Part shown: positions 22,266 to 30,623 of the stretch, in pieces
How the letters are laid out: every line of letters starts with the position of its first letter
How positions within the stretch are numbered: position 1 is the stretch's first letter
Origin: Gammaproteobacteria bacterium
GTDB taxonomy: Bacteria > Pseudomonadota > Gammaproteobacteria > Steroidobacterales > Woeseiaceae
Assembly: GCA_024640305.1 (NCBI GenBank)
Contig: JAHEFG010000012.1
Span: 1-41,392, forward strand
Reading direction: 5' to 3'
Length of the DNA: 41,392 nucleotides
Notes under the pieces: generated by a model
What the model was told of the DNA's origin: nothing
The model's input: only the letters and a program-made list of their open reading frames with translations
Databases searched by the model: none
Program-made: the position numbers and the translations under genes

Positions 22266-22529
22266 TTGAACGACGAAACCTTACTCGTATTCCCATGCGC
22301 CTTCCCGATCAAGGTGATGGGGCGTGATACGCAGGAATTCCGGGACACTGCTCGCGCGCTTGTCGAGCATCACACCGGCCCCCTCGACGCGCAAAGCATC
22401 AAGTGCGCGACAAGCCGCAATGGCAATTTCGTATCGATAACCATTACCGTGCAAGCGCAGAGCCAGCAGCAATTAGACGACATCTACCGAGACGTCTCCT
22501 CACACGAGGCCGTACTGATGGCCTTATGA
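22266..22529 (+). CDS. ybeD: YbeD/DUF493 family protein
   Basis: 87-residue ACT-like fold protein of unresolved function, found beside dacA and lipB in many gammaproteobacteria. I take the TTG at 22266 as the start (product begins MNDETLLVFPCAFPIKVMGRD), which matches the N-terminal region LLEFPTPFTYKVMG of E. coli YbeD; no ATG is available at that point. The C-terminal half (NGNFVSITITVQAQSQQQLD, then HEAVLMAL) has the family strand-helix-strand pattern. Its stop overlaps the lipB ATG (ATGA). A role in regulation of lipoylation is only suggested by neighbourhood. Confidence 0.9.
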   Translation: MNDETLLVFPCAFPIKVMGRDTQEFRDTARALVEHHTGPLDAQSIKCATSRNGNFVSITITVQAQSQQQLDDIYRDVSSHEAVLMAL

Positions 22530-23140
22530 GCAACCTCGTCATTCGTGAGTTCGGCTTACAGCCCTACGAGCCTGTATGGCACGCCATGCAGGAGTTCACG
22601 AATATGCGCGACGAATCGACGCCTGACGAGATCTGGTTCACCGAGCACGAAAAGGTATTCACGCTGGGGCTTAATACCGCACCCGAGCATCTTCTGGAGA
22701 CAGGCGATATCCCTGTCGTCCAGATTGACCGCGGCGGCCAGGTAACTTATCACGGGCCCGGACAGCTAATGATCTACCCACTTTTGGACTTGCGCCGTGC
22801 CGGCCTTGGTGTTCGCGATCTTGTAACGGCGCTCGAACAATCTGTCGTAGATCTTGCCGCGGAATATGATATCGATGCAGAGAGCAGGAAAGATGCACCG
22901 GGCGTGTATGTTGACGGCGTCAAGCTTGCGAGCATCGGGCTTAGAATCCGGCGCGGCTCCAGCTTTCATGGTATGGCGTTAAATGTCGCCACAGACCTGG
23001 AGCCGTTCTCACGAATTAACCCCTGTGGGTTCAGGGGCTTACAGGTAACCAGTTTCGCGCGTCTTGGTGCCGAATCAAATCTCAACGCTGTACGCGATCG
23101 ACTATTACCGCACCTGGTTTCGCACCTGAAAATGGACTAG
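22526..23140 (+). CDS. lipB: Octanoyl-ACP:protein N-octanoyltransferase
   Basis: Moves octanoate from acyl carrier protein to lipoyl domains, the first step of lipoate synthesis. 204 residues from the ATG at 22526, overlapping ybeD by 4 bp; the longer in-frame start at 22403 is inside ybeD. Signatures are PDEIWFTEHEKVFTLGL, QIDRGGQVTYHGPGQLMIYPL, the catalytic Lys133 in GVKLASIGLRI and the catalytic Cys167 in NPCGFRGLQVTSF. LipA, which usually follows in this order, is absent; the next gene is on the other strand and its stop codon overlaps this one. Confidence 0.97.
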   Translation: MSNLVIREFGLQPYEPVWHAMQEFTNMRDESTPDEIWFTEHEKVFTLGLNTAPEHLLETGDIPVVQIDRGGQVTYHGPGQLMIYPLLDLRRAGLGVRDLVTALEQSVVDLAAEYDIDAESRKDAPGVYVDGVKLASIGLRIRRGSSFHGMALNVATDLEPFSRINPCGFRGLQVTSFARLGAESNLNAVRDRLLPHLVSHLKMD

Positions 23141-23787
23141 ACGTTAAGCTCTGCCAGCCTGTCCGGTGTTCCAACGTCTTGCCACTGCCCCGCGTAAACA
23201 CTACCGGATAATGTACCGGCGTCGGCGGCGGCTCGCAGCATCGGCACAAGTGAGAACCGGCCTGAAGTGCAGTCAGCGAAGAACTCGGGGCGGTAGACAG
23301 CGATACCGCTGAAGGTAAGCTCTGGATGACTGACGTTTCGCACGCGCCCATCGAGCAGACTGAAGTCTCCTGTCGGTCGATAATCGGGCTTGGGCACCAG
23401 GACGAGATGACCGATGCATTCCGCAGGCAAATCTTCGAGCGGCAGCGGCATGTCGCTGTAGATGTCTGCGTTCACCACCAAAAACGGATCGGCCCCCAGC
23501 ATTGGCAACGCACGGTGAATACCGCCACCTGTTTCAAGAATATTGTCGCCCTCGGGACTGTATATGACATTAAGACCATATGCGGCCCCAGAACCGATCT
23601 TTTCGACTATTTTGTCGCCAAACCAACCGAGATTGATGACGACGGTTTCTATACCGGCTGACGCAAGTGCCAGCAGGTGGTGCTCAAGCAAGGATCTGCC
23701 CTGCACTTCCACCAGTGCCTTTGGCACCGAAGCGGTAATTGGCCTCAAACGCTCACCGCGGCCAGCGGCAAGAATCATCGCTATCAT
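23137..23787 (-). CDS. murU: N-acetylmuramate 1-phosphate uridylyltransferase
   Basis: Converts MurNAc-alpha-1-phosphate and UTP to UDP-MurNAc in the peptidoglycan recycling bypass known from Pseudomonas. 216 residues from the ATG at 23787, coupled to amgK by ATGA. Nucleotidyltransferase signatures are MILAAGRGERLRPITASVPKAL, ETGGGIHRALPML, VVNADIYSDMP and the late GQWQDVGTPDRLAEL. The length and the pairing with AmgK separate it from glucose-1-phosphate transferases. The last codon overlaps the convergent lipB stop at a CTAG. Confidence 0.93.
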   Translation of the reverse strand: MIAMILAAGRGERLRPITASVPKALVEVQGRSLLEHHLLALASAGIETVVINLGWFGDKIVEKIGSGAAYGLNVIYSPEGDNILETGGGIHRALPMLGADPFLVVNADIYSDMPLPLEDLPAECIGHLVLVPKPDYRPTGDFSLLDGRVRNVSHPELTFSGIAVYRPEFFADCTSGRFSLVPMLRAAADAGTLSGSVYAGQWQDVGTPDRLAELNV

Positions 23788-24806
23788 GAGTTTTCCTGCA
23801 ATGCGGGCAGGCATTGCTCGTTAATTAGCTGCACAAGAAAACCAAGCGCTTCATATCGCGACCCGAGTTCAACGATATAGGCCAGCGTGCGCGGCACATC
23901 CCCCATATACGCGGCTTTGCCATCGCGGTGATTGAGTCTCGCAAAAATTCCGGCAGCCTTGAGATGTCTCTGTACACCCATGAGTTCGAAATTACGCATG
24001 AACTGATCTATATCGATCCGCTCACGAATTGAAGCATCACTGGCCGCGTAGAAAGCATGTGCCCATTGACGCACCTGCTCCTCCGGCCAACGAACATAGC
24101 AATCCTTGAGTAGCGAAACGAGATCGTAGGTGAGAGGCCCTTCCACTGCATCCTGAAAATCCAGAATGCCGGGATTGTTTTCGCTGGTCACCATCAGGTT
24201 GCGCGAATGATAATCGCGATGAACGAACACCTGCGGCTGGTCAAGCGCATTGGCAACGAGCATGTCGCAGGTAGACTGCCAAGCCGCTTCATCCGCATCA
24301 CTAAATTCGATACCCAAGTGTGTTTCGCACAACCAGTCATGAAACAGCGACAACTCAAATCGCAACAACGTATCGTCATACGGCGGCAGTAACGATTGAA
24401 AAGCTTCACCCTGAGTTTGCATATTGGCGAGTGCGAGAAGCGCATCTGCGTAAAGTGCTTTCGATGATCCCGGATCATCCTGAAGTTTTTGCAGATACTG
24501 CGTTGTACCCAGGTCACTTAGGAGTAAGAAGCCGTCATCCAAATTCATTTCGAGAATCTGCGGTGCATTAAGCGCCATCGCCTCGAGATACCCGGCAATA
24601 CGAATGAATGGTTTGCAGTCTTCCTGCTCTGGTGGCGCATCCATGACGATATAGCTCGAGCTATCGGAATTCACGCGAAAGTAACGGCGAAAGCTCGCGT
24701 CGACCGTCGCCGGCCGCGGCTCCGCGCTCGCCAGCGACTCAATGCCACGCAGCCATCTCGTTAGATCGGCCAGGCGACCATCCTTTTCAACAGTTTTTGC
24801 TCTAAT
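23784..24806 (-). CDS. amgK: Anomeric MurNAc/GlcNAc kinase AmgK, with an unusual start codon
   Basis: Phosphorylates MurNAc at the anomeric position for MurU. The APH-type kinase fold is clear: YIVMDAPPEQEDCKPF, GFLLLSDLGTTQYL, the catalytic loop VFVHRDYHSRNLMV, the metal-binding LDFQDAVEGPLTYDLVSLLKD, and GVQRHLKAAGIFARL. The first usual start, a GTG at 24674, would give 296 residues and begin in the middle of the glycine-loop strand. Upstream in the same open frame the family's N-terminus is readable (DLTRWLRGIE, then DASFRRYFR). No ATG, GTG or TTG occurs between this stretch and the in-frame stop upstream. I place the start at ATT 24806, 7 bp after a GGAG, giving 340 residues, the usual AmgK length; CTG at 24809 is the alternative. 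First gene of amgK-murU, divergent from lptD. Confidence 0.85.
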   Translation of the reverse strand: MRAKTVEKDGRLADLTRWLRGIESLASAEPRPATVDASFRRYFRVNSDSSSYIVMDAPPEQEDCKPFIRIAGYLEAMALNAPQILEMNLDDGFLLLSDLGTTQYLQKLQDDPGSSKALYADALLALANMQTQGEAFQSLLPPYDDTLLRFELSLFHDWLCETHLGIEFSDADEAAWQSTCDMLVANALDQPQVFVHRDYHSRNLMVTSENNPGILDFQDAVEGPLTYDLVSLLKDCYVRWPEEQVRQWAHAFYAASDASIRERIDIDQFMRNFELMGVQRHLKAAGIFARLNHRDGKAAYMGDVPRTLAYIVELGSRYEALGFLVQLINEQCLPALQENS

Positions 24807-24884
24807 CAGTAGTCTCCGTATCGCGTTGAAGCACCCGCAAATCTATGCGAAGGTAACAAATACACGGCTAATCCGACCACTGTC

Positions 24885-27092
24885 TTGTCATCGAAATATT
24901 TAATTATCACCAGCTCGCTGCTGGTTTTGCCCATCGCGCAAGCCGCAGATCCTGCTTTTTGCAGGACATCATTGGACCGTTTGTCCGATGAGACGCAATT
25001 TCCCGCGCTGAACCTGGAGAACCCCAATACCGTCGTATTGGAAGTTGGCGCTCTGCAGGCAGAGGTCAGCCCCATGCCCAAGGCATCGATGACCGGCGGC
25101 ATTTTGCTGCGGCGGGGTGAAAAGCTGGCCGGAGCCGACAACGCCCGCTATGACCCGGATAACAGGACCTTGCTTCTCGACGGATCGGTTCGCTACGAAG
25201 ATGCCGGCACACTGGTGGAGTCAGACTCTGCAGAGTTTTCCTACGGGTTCGGCCGCATCCGTTTTGATGGTGCAAAATTTTCGCTCGGTGACGGCGATGC
25301 GCACGGTGCGGCGAGTGCAATTGAAGTGAATCAGGAGGGCAGGCTGGAACTTGATGGTGTTAGTTATACAACGTGTCCACCAGAATCCAACGATTGGGTC
25401 ATACAGGCAAAAGACATTGTCCTTGATACGCGCAGCGGTATTGGAACTGCAAAAGGAATGAAGCTGCGTTTTCAGGGCGTGCCCATTCTTTACTCGCCCT
25501 ACCTGTCGTTTCCGATAGGTGATGCGCGTAAATCCGGCATGTTGGCACCGGAGATTGGTAGCACCAGGCGTAGCGGTAGCGAAATACTGGTGCCTTTTTA
25601 CTGGAATATCGCACCAAATTACGATGCGACGATCACACCGCGGTACCTCACCGATCGTGGCGCACAGTTACAGACACAGTTTCGCTATCTCACCGAGTTA
25701 ATGGACGGGCGCGCTTACGTTGAACACATGTCCACCGACACCATGTTCAATGACAAACGCACATTGCTGCAACTTCAGCACCGCTCACTATTTCTGAATG
25801 GCTGGCGCAATCGCATAGAATTGCGGAAGGTTACCGACAGCCAATATTTCGAGGACCTCGGCGGTAGTCTTAGCCTGTCCAGCATTACCCACCTGAATCG
25901 AAGCGTAAACTTCGACTTTCAAACCGATCGCTTGTCGTTCTTCGGGCAAGTACAGGAATACCAGACCATTGATGACGCGATTTTGCCGTCTGATGAGCCA
26001 TACCGACGCTTGCCACAATTGCTGTTGAGCGGCAGCTGGCCGGACAAGTGGCTTGGCATGCGTCTGGGTTTTGATAGCGAACTCGTTAATTTCGATAAAG
26101 ACATCGGCATCACCGGATGGCGTTTGAACGTTGCGCCGGAATTGGAACTACCCATTTCTCGCCCCGGCTGGTTTATTACGCCCGCCGTCGCTTTCGATTA
26201 CACACGCTACGAACTGAAGAATACGCTGCCCGGAGAACCAACATCGCTGAGCCGCGAGTTGCCCATTGGCAGCCTCGACCTCGGTATGGTCTTGGAGCGC
26301 TCGATGAATCGATCGAGCAGAAACTGGACGCAGACTCTGGAGCCCAGGTTGCTCTATGTGCATGTGCCGTATCGCGACCAGTCCGAACTGCCAGTATTTG
26401 ACACCATCACACCGGACCTCAACCTGGTGCAGTTGTATCGCAAAAACCGCTTTCTTGGCGTTGACAGAATCGCAGATACGGACCAGGTCAGCTTCGGCCT
26501 GACATCGCGCATACTCGATGTCTCCTCGGGCAAAGAAGTCATAACGGCGACTATCGGACAGACTCGCTACCTAAGCGCCAGTGAAGTCTCATTACCGGGC
26601 GAAACGGTCGTCATCGGCGATACGTCTGACTACATTGCCGAGGTACGGTTTTTGTTGTTTGAAAAACTGAATTTCGACCTCGGCCATCAGTGGGGTGAAA
26701 AAGACCGCGGCACAACGCAGTCTCAGGCTCGGTTGCAATACCGGCCAAGCGATAACAAAATCCTCAATCTCGCGTACCGGTTCCGCCGCGACTCGCTGGA
26801 ACAAGGTGACTTATCTTGGTCGTGGCCCGTAAGTTCGCGATGGAATTTCGTTGGCCGATACAATTACTCGTTCAGGGACAGCAAGACACTTGAGCAGTTT
26901 TATGGGCTCGAGTACGAGAGTTGCTGCTGGGGTCTGCGGCTCGTGTCACGTCGGCACATCTCGACTCGAGACGGAACTATCGATTCGTCCATCGGTCTGC
27001 AACTTGTACTGAAGGGAATGACAAGTGTTGGTAACGCTGCCGACAAAATGTTGGAACGTGGTATTCTTGGCTACTCAGCAAATCTCCGGTAA
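24885..27092 (+). CDS. lptD: LPS-assembly outer-membrane protein LptD
   Basis: Beta-barrel protein that inserts lipopolysaccharide in the outer leaflet, in complex with LptE. 735 residues (E. coli 784). The start is a TTG at 24885, the only usual start codon before the signal peptide (KYLIITSSLLVLPIAQA); no clear Shine-Dalgarno precedes it. The N-terminal beta-jellyroll (about 70-200) is followed by the barrel domain, with the conserved YLSFPIGDARKSGMLAPEIG. The four Cys of the two interdomain disulfides are kept: Cys26, Cys164 and the pair Cys680-Cys681 in YESCCWGLRL. First gene of lptD-surA-pdxA-rsmA-apaG-apaH. Its chaperone SurA is next, 6 bp away. Confidence 0.96.
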   Translation: MSSKYLIITSSLLVLPIAQAADPAFCRTSLDRLSDETQFPALNLENPNTVVLEVGALQAEVSPMPKASMTGGILLRRGEKLAGADNARYDPDNRTLLLDGSVRYEDAGTLVESDSAEFSYGFGRIRFDGAKFSLGDGDAHGAASAIEVNQEGRLELDGVSYTTCPPESNDWVIQAKDIVLDTRSGIGTAKGMKLRFQGVPILYSPYLSFPIGDARKSGMLAPEIGSTRRSGSEILVPFYWNIAPNYDATITPRYLTDRGAQLQTQFRYLTELMDGRAYVEHMSTDTMFNDKRTLLQLQHRSLFLNGWRNRIELRKVTDSQYFEDLGGSLSLSSITHLNRSVNFDFQTDRLSFFGQVQEYQTIDDAILPSDEPYRRLPQLLLSGSWPDKWLGMRLGFDSELVNFDKDIGITGWRLNVAPELELPISRPGWFITPAVAFDYTRYELKNTLPGEPTSLSRELPIGSLDLGMVLERSMNRSSRNWTQTLEPRLLYVHVPYRDQSELPVFDTITPDLNLVQLYRKNRFLGVDRIADTDQVSFGLTSRILDVSSGKEVITATIGQTRYLSASEVSLPGETVVIGDTSDYIAEVRFLLFEKLNFDLGHQWGEKDRGTTQSQARLQYRPSDNKILNLAYRFRRDSLEQGDLSWSWPVSSRWNFVGRYNYSFRDSKTLEQFYGLEYESCCWGLRLVSRRHISTRDGTIDSSIGLQLVLKGMTSVGNAADKMLERGILGYSANLR

Positions 27093-27098
27093 GAAATA

Positions 27099-28415
27099 GT
27101 GTTAAATATCAAAACCTTATACGCGAAAGCGTGTGCATTGGCGTTTTTGGCGACCGCACCAGCTGCCATGGCTGGCGAGTTGTCCCAGACAGGACAATTT
27201 GTCGACGGCGTAGCAGCTATCGTCAATGAAGGTGTCGTTCTGAAGAGCCAGCTACGCGAACAAACGGAAATGATTATCGCGCGCGCTGGCAAGTCGAACC
27301 CGCCCATGCAATTGCCGCCGCCCAACATTTTGCGCGAGCAACTGCTCGAGCGATTGATTCTTACGGAGATTCAACTGCAACGTGCCAGTCGCATCGGGCT
27401 GCAGGTTTCTGACCAAATGCTTAACCAGGCGATTGGACGAATTGCCGCGCAACAAGGCATAGCCTTTGAAGATATGCCCGCAGCACTGGCAGCAGACGGC
27501 GTCCAATATTCGGTCTTTCGCCGCGAGCTGCGCGACGAACTGACGCTTGATCAATTGCGACGCATTGATGTTGGTCAACGCATCCGCGTGTCGCCACGTG
27601 AGATCCAGCAGTGTATTGCAGATCTCGAAGGTAACGTTGCCGTCAACTCCGACTACAACTTGTCCCATATATTAATTACGATGCCGGAATCTGCCAGCGC
27701 TGAACAAGCTGAAGATGCGCAGACAAAAGCCAACGACATTTACAAGCAACTGCAAGACGGTGCGAATTTTAGCGAATTGGCAATCCGGTACTCTGATGCT
27801 CAAACATCGCTTGATGGTGGCTCACTAGGTTGGATGAAAGGTGAACAACTACCGACTTTATATACGGATGTTGTTGTTAATATGCAGGAGGGCGACGTAT
27901 CCGAGCCCTTCCGCTCATCGAGCAGCTTTCACATTGTCAAGGTCAACGAAATGCGCAGCGCTATCCAACGCAGTGAAATCAACCAGGTAAACGTCCGACA
28001 CATACTTGTAACTCCAAACGAAATCATCGATGACGAAACTGCCAAACAACGACTTGAAGATGCGATAAAACGCATTGACGAAGGTGAAGACTTCGGAGAA
28101 ATTGCCAAACTGCTTTCTGATGACCCTGGTTCGGCAAACAGCGGCGGCGAAATGGGTTGGACCGGCCCAAATACATTTGTAGCGGAATTCGACAAGGTCG
28201 TCGCAGAAAGCGAAATTGGCGTTGTCAGTAAACCGTTCCGCAGCCCGTTCGGCTGGCATATCCTGGAGGTTCTGGATCGCCGCGTGTACGACAATACTGA
28301 GGATCTGAAAGAAAGTAACTGTGATGGGCGAATTCGCAACAGTAAGATGGAAGAGGAATCACAGTTGTGGATACGCCGTCTGCGGGACGAAGCTTTCGTC
28401 GATCTGCGCGTTTAG
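27099..28415 (+). CDS. surA: Periplasmic chaperone and peptidyl-prolyl isomerase SurA
   Basis: Escorts outer-membrane proteins, including LptD, to the BAM complex. 438 residues with a GTG start 6 bp after lptD. The signal peptide ends in ATAPAAMAGE. The N-terminal chaperone domain (about 30-170) contains DGVAAIVNEGVVLKSQL and REQLLERLILTEIQLQRA. Two parvulin domains follow: one at about 185-285 (LSHILITMPESAS, GGSLGWMKGEQLP) and one at about 300-400 (VRHILVTPNEI, GGEMGWTGPNTF, PFGWHILEV). The C-terminal helix ends with WIRRLRDEAFVDLRV, as in other SurA proteins. Confidence 0.97.
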   Translation: MLNIKTLYAKACALAFLATAPAAMAGELSQTGQFVDGVAAIVNEGVVLKSQLREQTEMIIARAGKSNPPMQLPPPNILREQLLERLILTEIQLQRASRIGLQVSDQMLNQAIGRIAAQQGIAFEDMPAALAADGVQYSVFRRELRDELTLDQLRRIDVGQRIRVSPREIQQCIADLEGNVAVNSDYNLSHILITMPESASAEQAEDAQTKANDIYKQLQDGANFSELAIRYSDAQTSLDGGSLGWMKGEQLPTLYTDVVVNMQEGDVSEPFRSSSSFHIVKVNEMRSAIQRSEINQVNVRHILVTPNEIIDDETAKQRLEDAIKRIDEGEDFGEIAKLLSDDPGSANSGGEMGWTGPNTFVAEFDKVVAESEIGVVSKPFRSPFGWHILEVLDRRVYDNTEDLKESNCDGRIRNSKMEEESQLWIRRLRDEAFVDLRV

Positions 28416-28445
28416 GCGCAAGTCCAGTCGGCAGGACGATCTGTC

Positions 28446-29429
28446 GTGCGAATAAATAAGCCTCTCGTAGTAACTGCTGGCGAGCCCGCGGGCGTCGGGC
28501 CGGAGCTATGTCTTGCGCTCGCCCATAAAGACCTGCCCGCCGAGATCGTTGTTGTCGGCGACCCGGACACATTGTTTTCTCGCGCGAAGCAAACCGGTAT
28601 TGCAACAAGCATCATAGAACTCGACGCGAGCGATGTCGGATCCGTGCATGCAAACCCTGGCGAGCTACTCGTTGTGGCCCAGCGCTTTCCAGTACAAGTG
28701 CAATGTGGCAAGCCCGACCCTGCGAACGCGGAGGCGCTGCTCAATGGATTGCGTTTCGCGGTTGATGGCTGTTTACGCGGGCATTACGCAGGGCTTGTTA
28801 CTGCGCCGTTGCACAAAGCCGTCATAAACGATGCAGGCATTGCCTTCACAGGCCATACGGAATTTCTCGCCGAACTAACAGACACAGCGTTACCGGTTAT
28901 GTTACTGGTAGCGGGCGACTTGCGCGTTGCTTTGGCAAGCACGCATATGCCGTTACGTGCAGTGCCCGATTATATTTCGAAGAGTGGCTTGCGCGATGTT
29001 TTGACTGTCCTGATCGCTGACCTGCAATCGAAGTTTCGAATCGATGCACCGGAAATCGTCGTTTGCGGATTAAACCCGCACGCCGGCGAAGGTGGACACC
29101 TGGGGACTGAAGACGATGCAATCATTGCACCGGTTGTCGCGGAATTCGTTGCCAAAGGCCACAAGGTTCGCGGACCGTTACCTGCCGATACAGCATTTAC
29201 GCCCGCAGCCGGACATAAGGATGCTGTCCTTGCGATGTATCACGACCAGGGATTACCCGTGCTGAAGTACGCGGGCTTCGGTAACAGCGTCAACGTGACA
29301 CTGGGTTTGCCGATTATCAGAACGTCGGTTGATCACGGAACTGCGTTTGATATTGCCGGAACTGGCAAAGCGGATAGCGGAAGTCTTCTTGCAGCCGTCA
29401 AGCTGGCCGCAGATCTGGCGCGCCAATGA
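28446..29429 (+). CDS. pdxA: 4-hydroxythreonine-4-phosphate dehydrogenase
   Basis: Oxidises 4-phosphohydroxythreonine in pyridoxal-phosphate synthesis (DXP-dependent route). 327 residues. The GTG at 28446 is supported by AGGA about 9 bp upstream and by the N-terminus LVVTAGEPAGVGPELCL. Metal ligands are visible as His in FTGHTEFLAEL, in STHMPLRAVP and in AMYHDQGLPVLKY. Other motifs are VTAPLHKAVIN, NPHAGEGGHLGTEDD and the closing TSVDHGTAFDIAGTG. It overlaps rsmA by 4 bp (ATGA). PLP made by this route is also the cofactor of the kynureninase further down. Confidence 0.98.
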   Translation: MRINKPLVVTAGEPAGVGPELCLALAHKDLPAEIVVVGDPDTLFSRAKQTGIATSIIELDASDVGSVHANPGELLVVAQRFPVQVQCGKPDPANAEALLNGLRFAVDGCLRGHYAGLVTAPLHKAVINDAGIAFTGHTEFLAELTDTALPVMLLVAGDLRVALASTHMPLRAVPDYISKSGLRDVLTVLIADLQSKFRIDAPEIVVCGLNPHAGEGGHLGTEDDAIIAPVVAEFVAKGHKVRGPLPADTAFTPAAGHKDAVLAMYHDQGLPVLKYAGFGNSVNVTLGLPIIRTSVDHGTAFDIAGTGKADSGSLLAAVKLAADLARQ

Positions 29430-30229
29430 GCCCGCATCGGCCGCGCAAAAGGTTCGGGCAGCACTTCCTCAACGACCCCGGTGTCATTGATGCCATTATC
29501 CAGTCGGTTGGCGCGAAAAAGTCGGACACCATCGTCGAAATTGGCCCGGGGCTGGGAGCGATTACGCGCTCCCTGGCCGAACGCGCGGGAACATTGCACG
29601 CCATTGAGCTCGATCGTGACCTGATCGCAAAGCTCAGGCACGAGTATGGCAACGCCGCAAACGTGACGGTTCACGAAGCCGACGCATTGCGCTTCGACTA
29701 CAGCTCGCTCGGCGATTCCCTGCGCATAGTCGGCAATCTACCCTACAACATTTCCACGCCGTTGCTGTTTCACCTGCTCAAGTACCGCGATTGTCTCGTC
29801 GACATGCACTTCATGTTGCAGAAAGAAGTAGTTGACCGAATGGCCGCCAGCCCGGGCAGCAAGGCCTACGGACGACTCGGCATCATGCTTGGCTGTCACT
29901 TTCAGATTGATGCGTTATTCGACGTCGATAAAGAGTCCTTCGACCCGCCACCAAAGGTGACGTCTGCGGTCGTCAGACTCACGCCACTACCCGCAGGCAC
30001 GTACGTCATTAATGATGAAAAAGCCCTTTCCAGGCTCGTCGCTACAGCATTTAGCCAACGCCGGAAGACGATTCGTAACTCGCTGAGCAAACTCGTCGAC
30101 GAGGCCCAGCTCGTGAAAGCAGGTATCGATCCTGCACTGCGCCCTGAGGCCATTTCGATAGCCGACTATGTCCGACTCTCGAATACGTTAGAATACGACG
30201 ACACAACCGCCAACACCGGTGCCCGATGA
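29426..30229 (+). CDS. rsmA: 16S rRNA (adenine1518-N6/adenine1519-N6)-dimethyltransferase
   Basis: KsgA: dimethylates two adjacent adenines near the 3' end of 16S rRNA, a late check in 30S assembly. 267 residues. N-terminal RPRKRFGQHFLND, SAM motif I VEIGPGLGAITRSL, the acidic strand end HAIELDRDL, and the catalytic NLPYNIST motif are all visible, followed by MLQKEVVDRM and FDPPPKVTSAVVRL. It is coupled at both ends by ATGA overlaps with pdxA and apaG. Confidence 0.98.
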   Translation: MSPHRPRKRFGQHFLNDPGVIDAIIQSVGAKKSDTIVEIGPGLGAITRSLAERAGTLHAIELDRDLIAKLRHEYGNAANVTVHEADALRFDYSSLGDSLRIVGNLPYNISTPLLFHLLKYRDCLVDMHFMLQKEVVDRMAASPGSKAYGRLGIMLGCHFQIDALFDVDKESFDPPPKVTSAVVRLTPLPAGTYVINDEKALSRLVATAFSQRRKTIRNSLSKLVDEAQLVKAGIDPALRPEAISIADYVRLSNTLEYDDTTANTGAR

Positions 30230-30606
30230 GCGAAAATAGCTGCGAAATTCGTATTCATGTTGCGACAGACTATGTCGACGACCAATCCGAACCAGAATCG
30301 GATCGTTATGTATTCGCATACACAATTACGATCTCCAATAACGGCGACATGCCCGCACGCTTGATTAGTCGCCACTGGATCATTACCGATGCCAATGGGA
30401 AAGTGCAGGAAGTGAGCGGAGACGGTGTCGTTGGCGAGCAACCACACCTTAACCCTGGCGAGGAATTTCGTTATTCATCCGGTGCCGTGCTCGAAACGCC
30501 GGTTGGCGCCATGCAGGGCCTTTACCGCATGGAGGCGGATAACGGCGTCAATTTTGACGCGCCCATTGCTCCCTTTACGCTCGCGGTACCGGGCGTCTTG
30601 CACTAG
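30226..30606 (+). CDS. apaG: ApaG (CorD) protein
   Basis: 126 residues forming a fibronectin-III-like beta sandwich, usually encoded between rsmA and apaH. The function is not settled; mutants in other bacteria show cobalt and magnesium phenotypes. Family motifs are readable: YVFAYTITISNNGDMPARLISRHW, VVGEQPHLNPGEEFRYSSGA and GAMQGLYRMEADNG. The start overlaps the rsmA stop. Confidence 0.97.
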   Translation: MSENSCEIRIHVATDYVDDQSEPESDRYVFAYTITISNNGDMPARLISRHWIITDANGKVQEVSGDGVVGEQPHLNPGEEFRYSSGAVLETPVGAMQGLYRMEADNGVNFDAPIAPFTLAVPGVLH

Positions 30607-30623
30607 GTTCAGGCTGGGTACGC

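Noticed and set aside
22403..22525. N-terminal extension of LipB
   Set aside because: The extension lies in another frame of ybeD. Family length and the ATGA overlap support the ATG at 22526.
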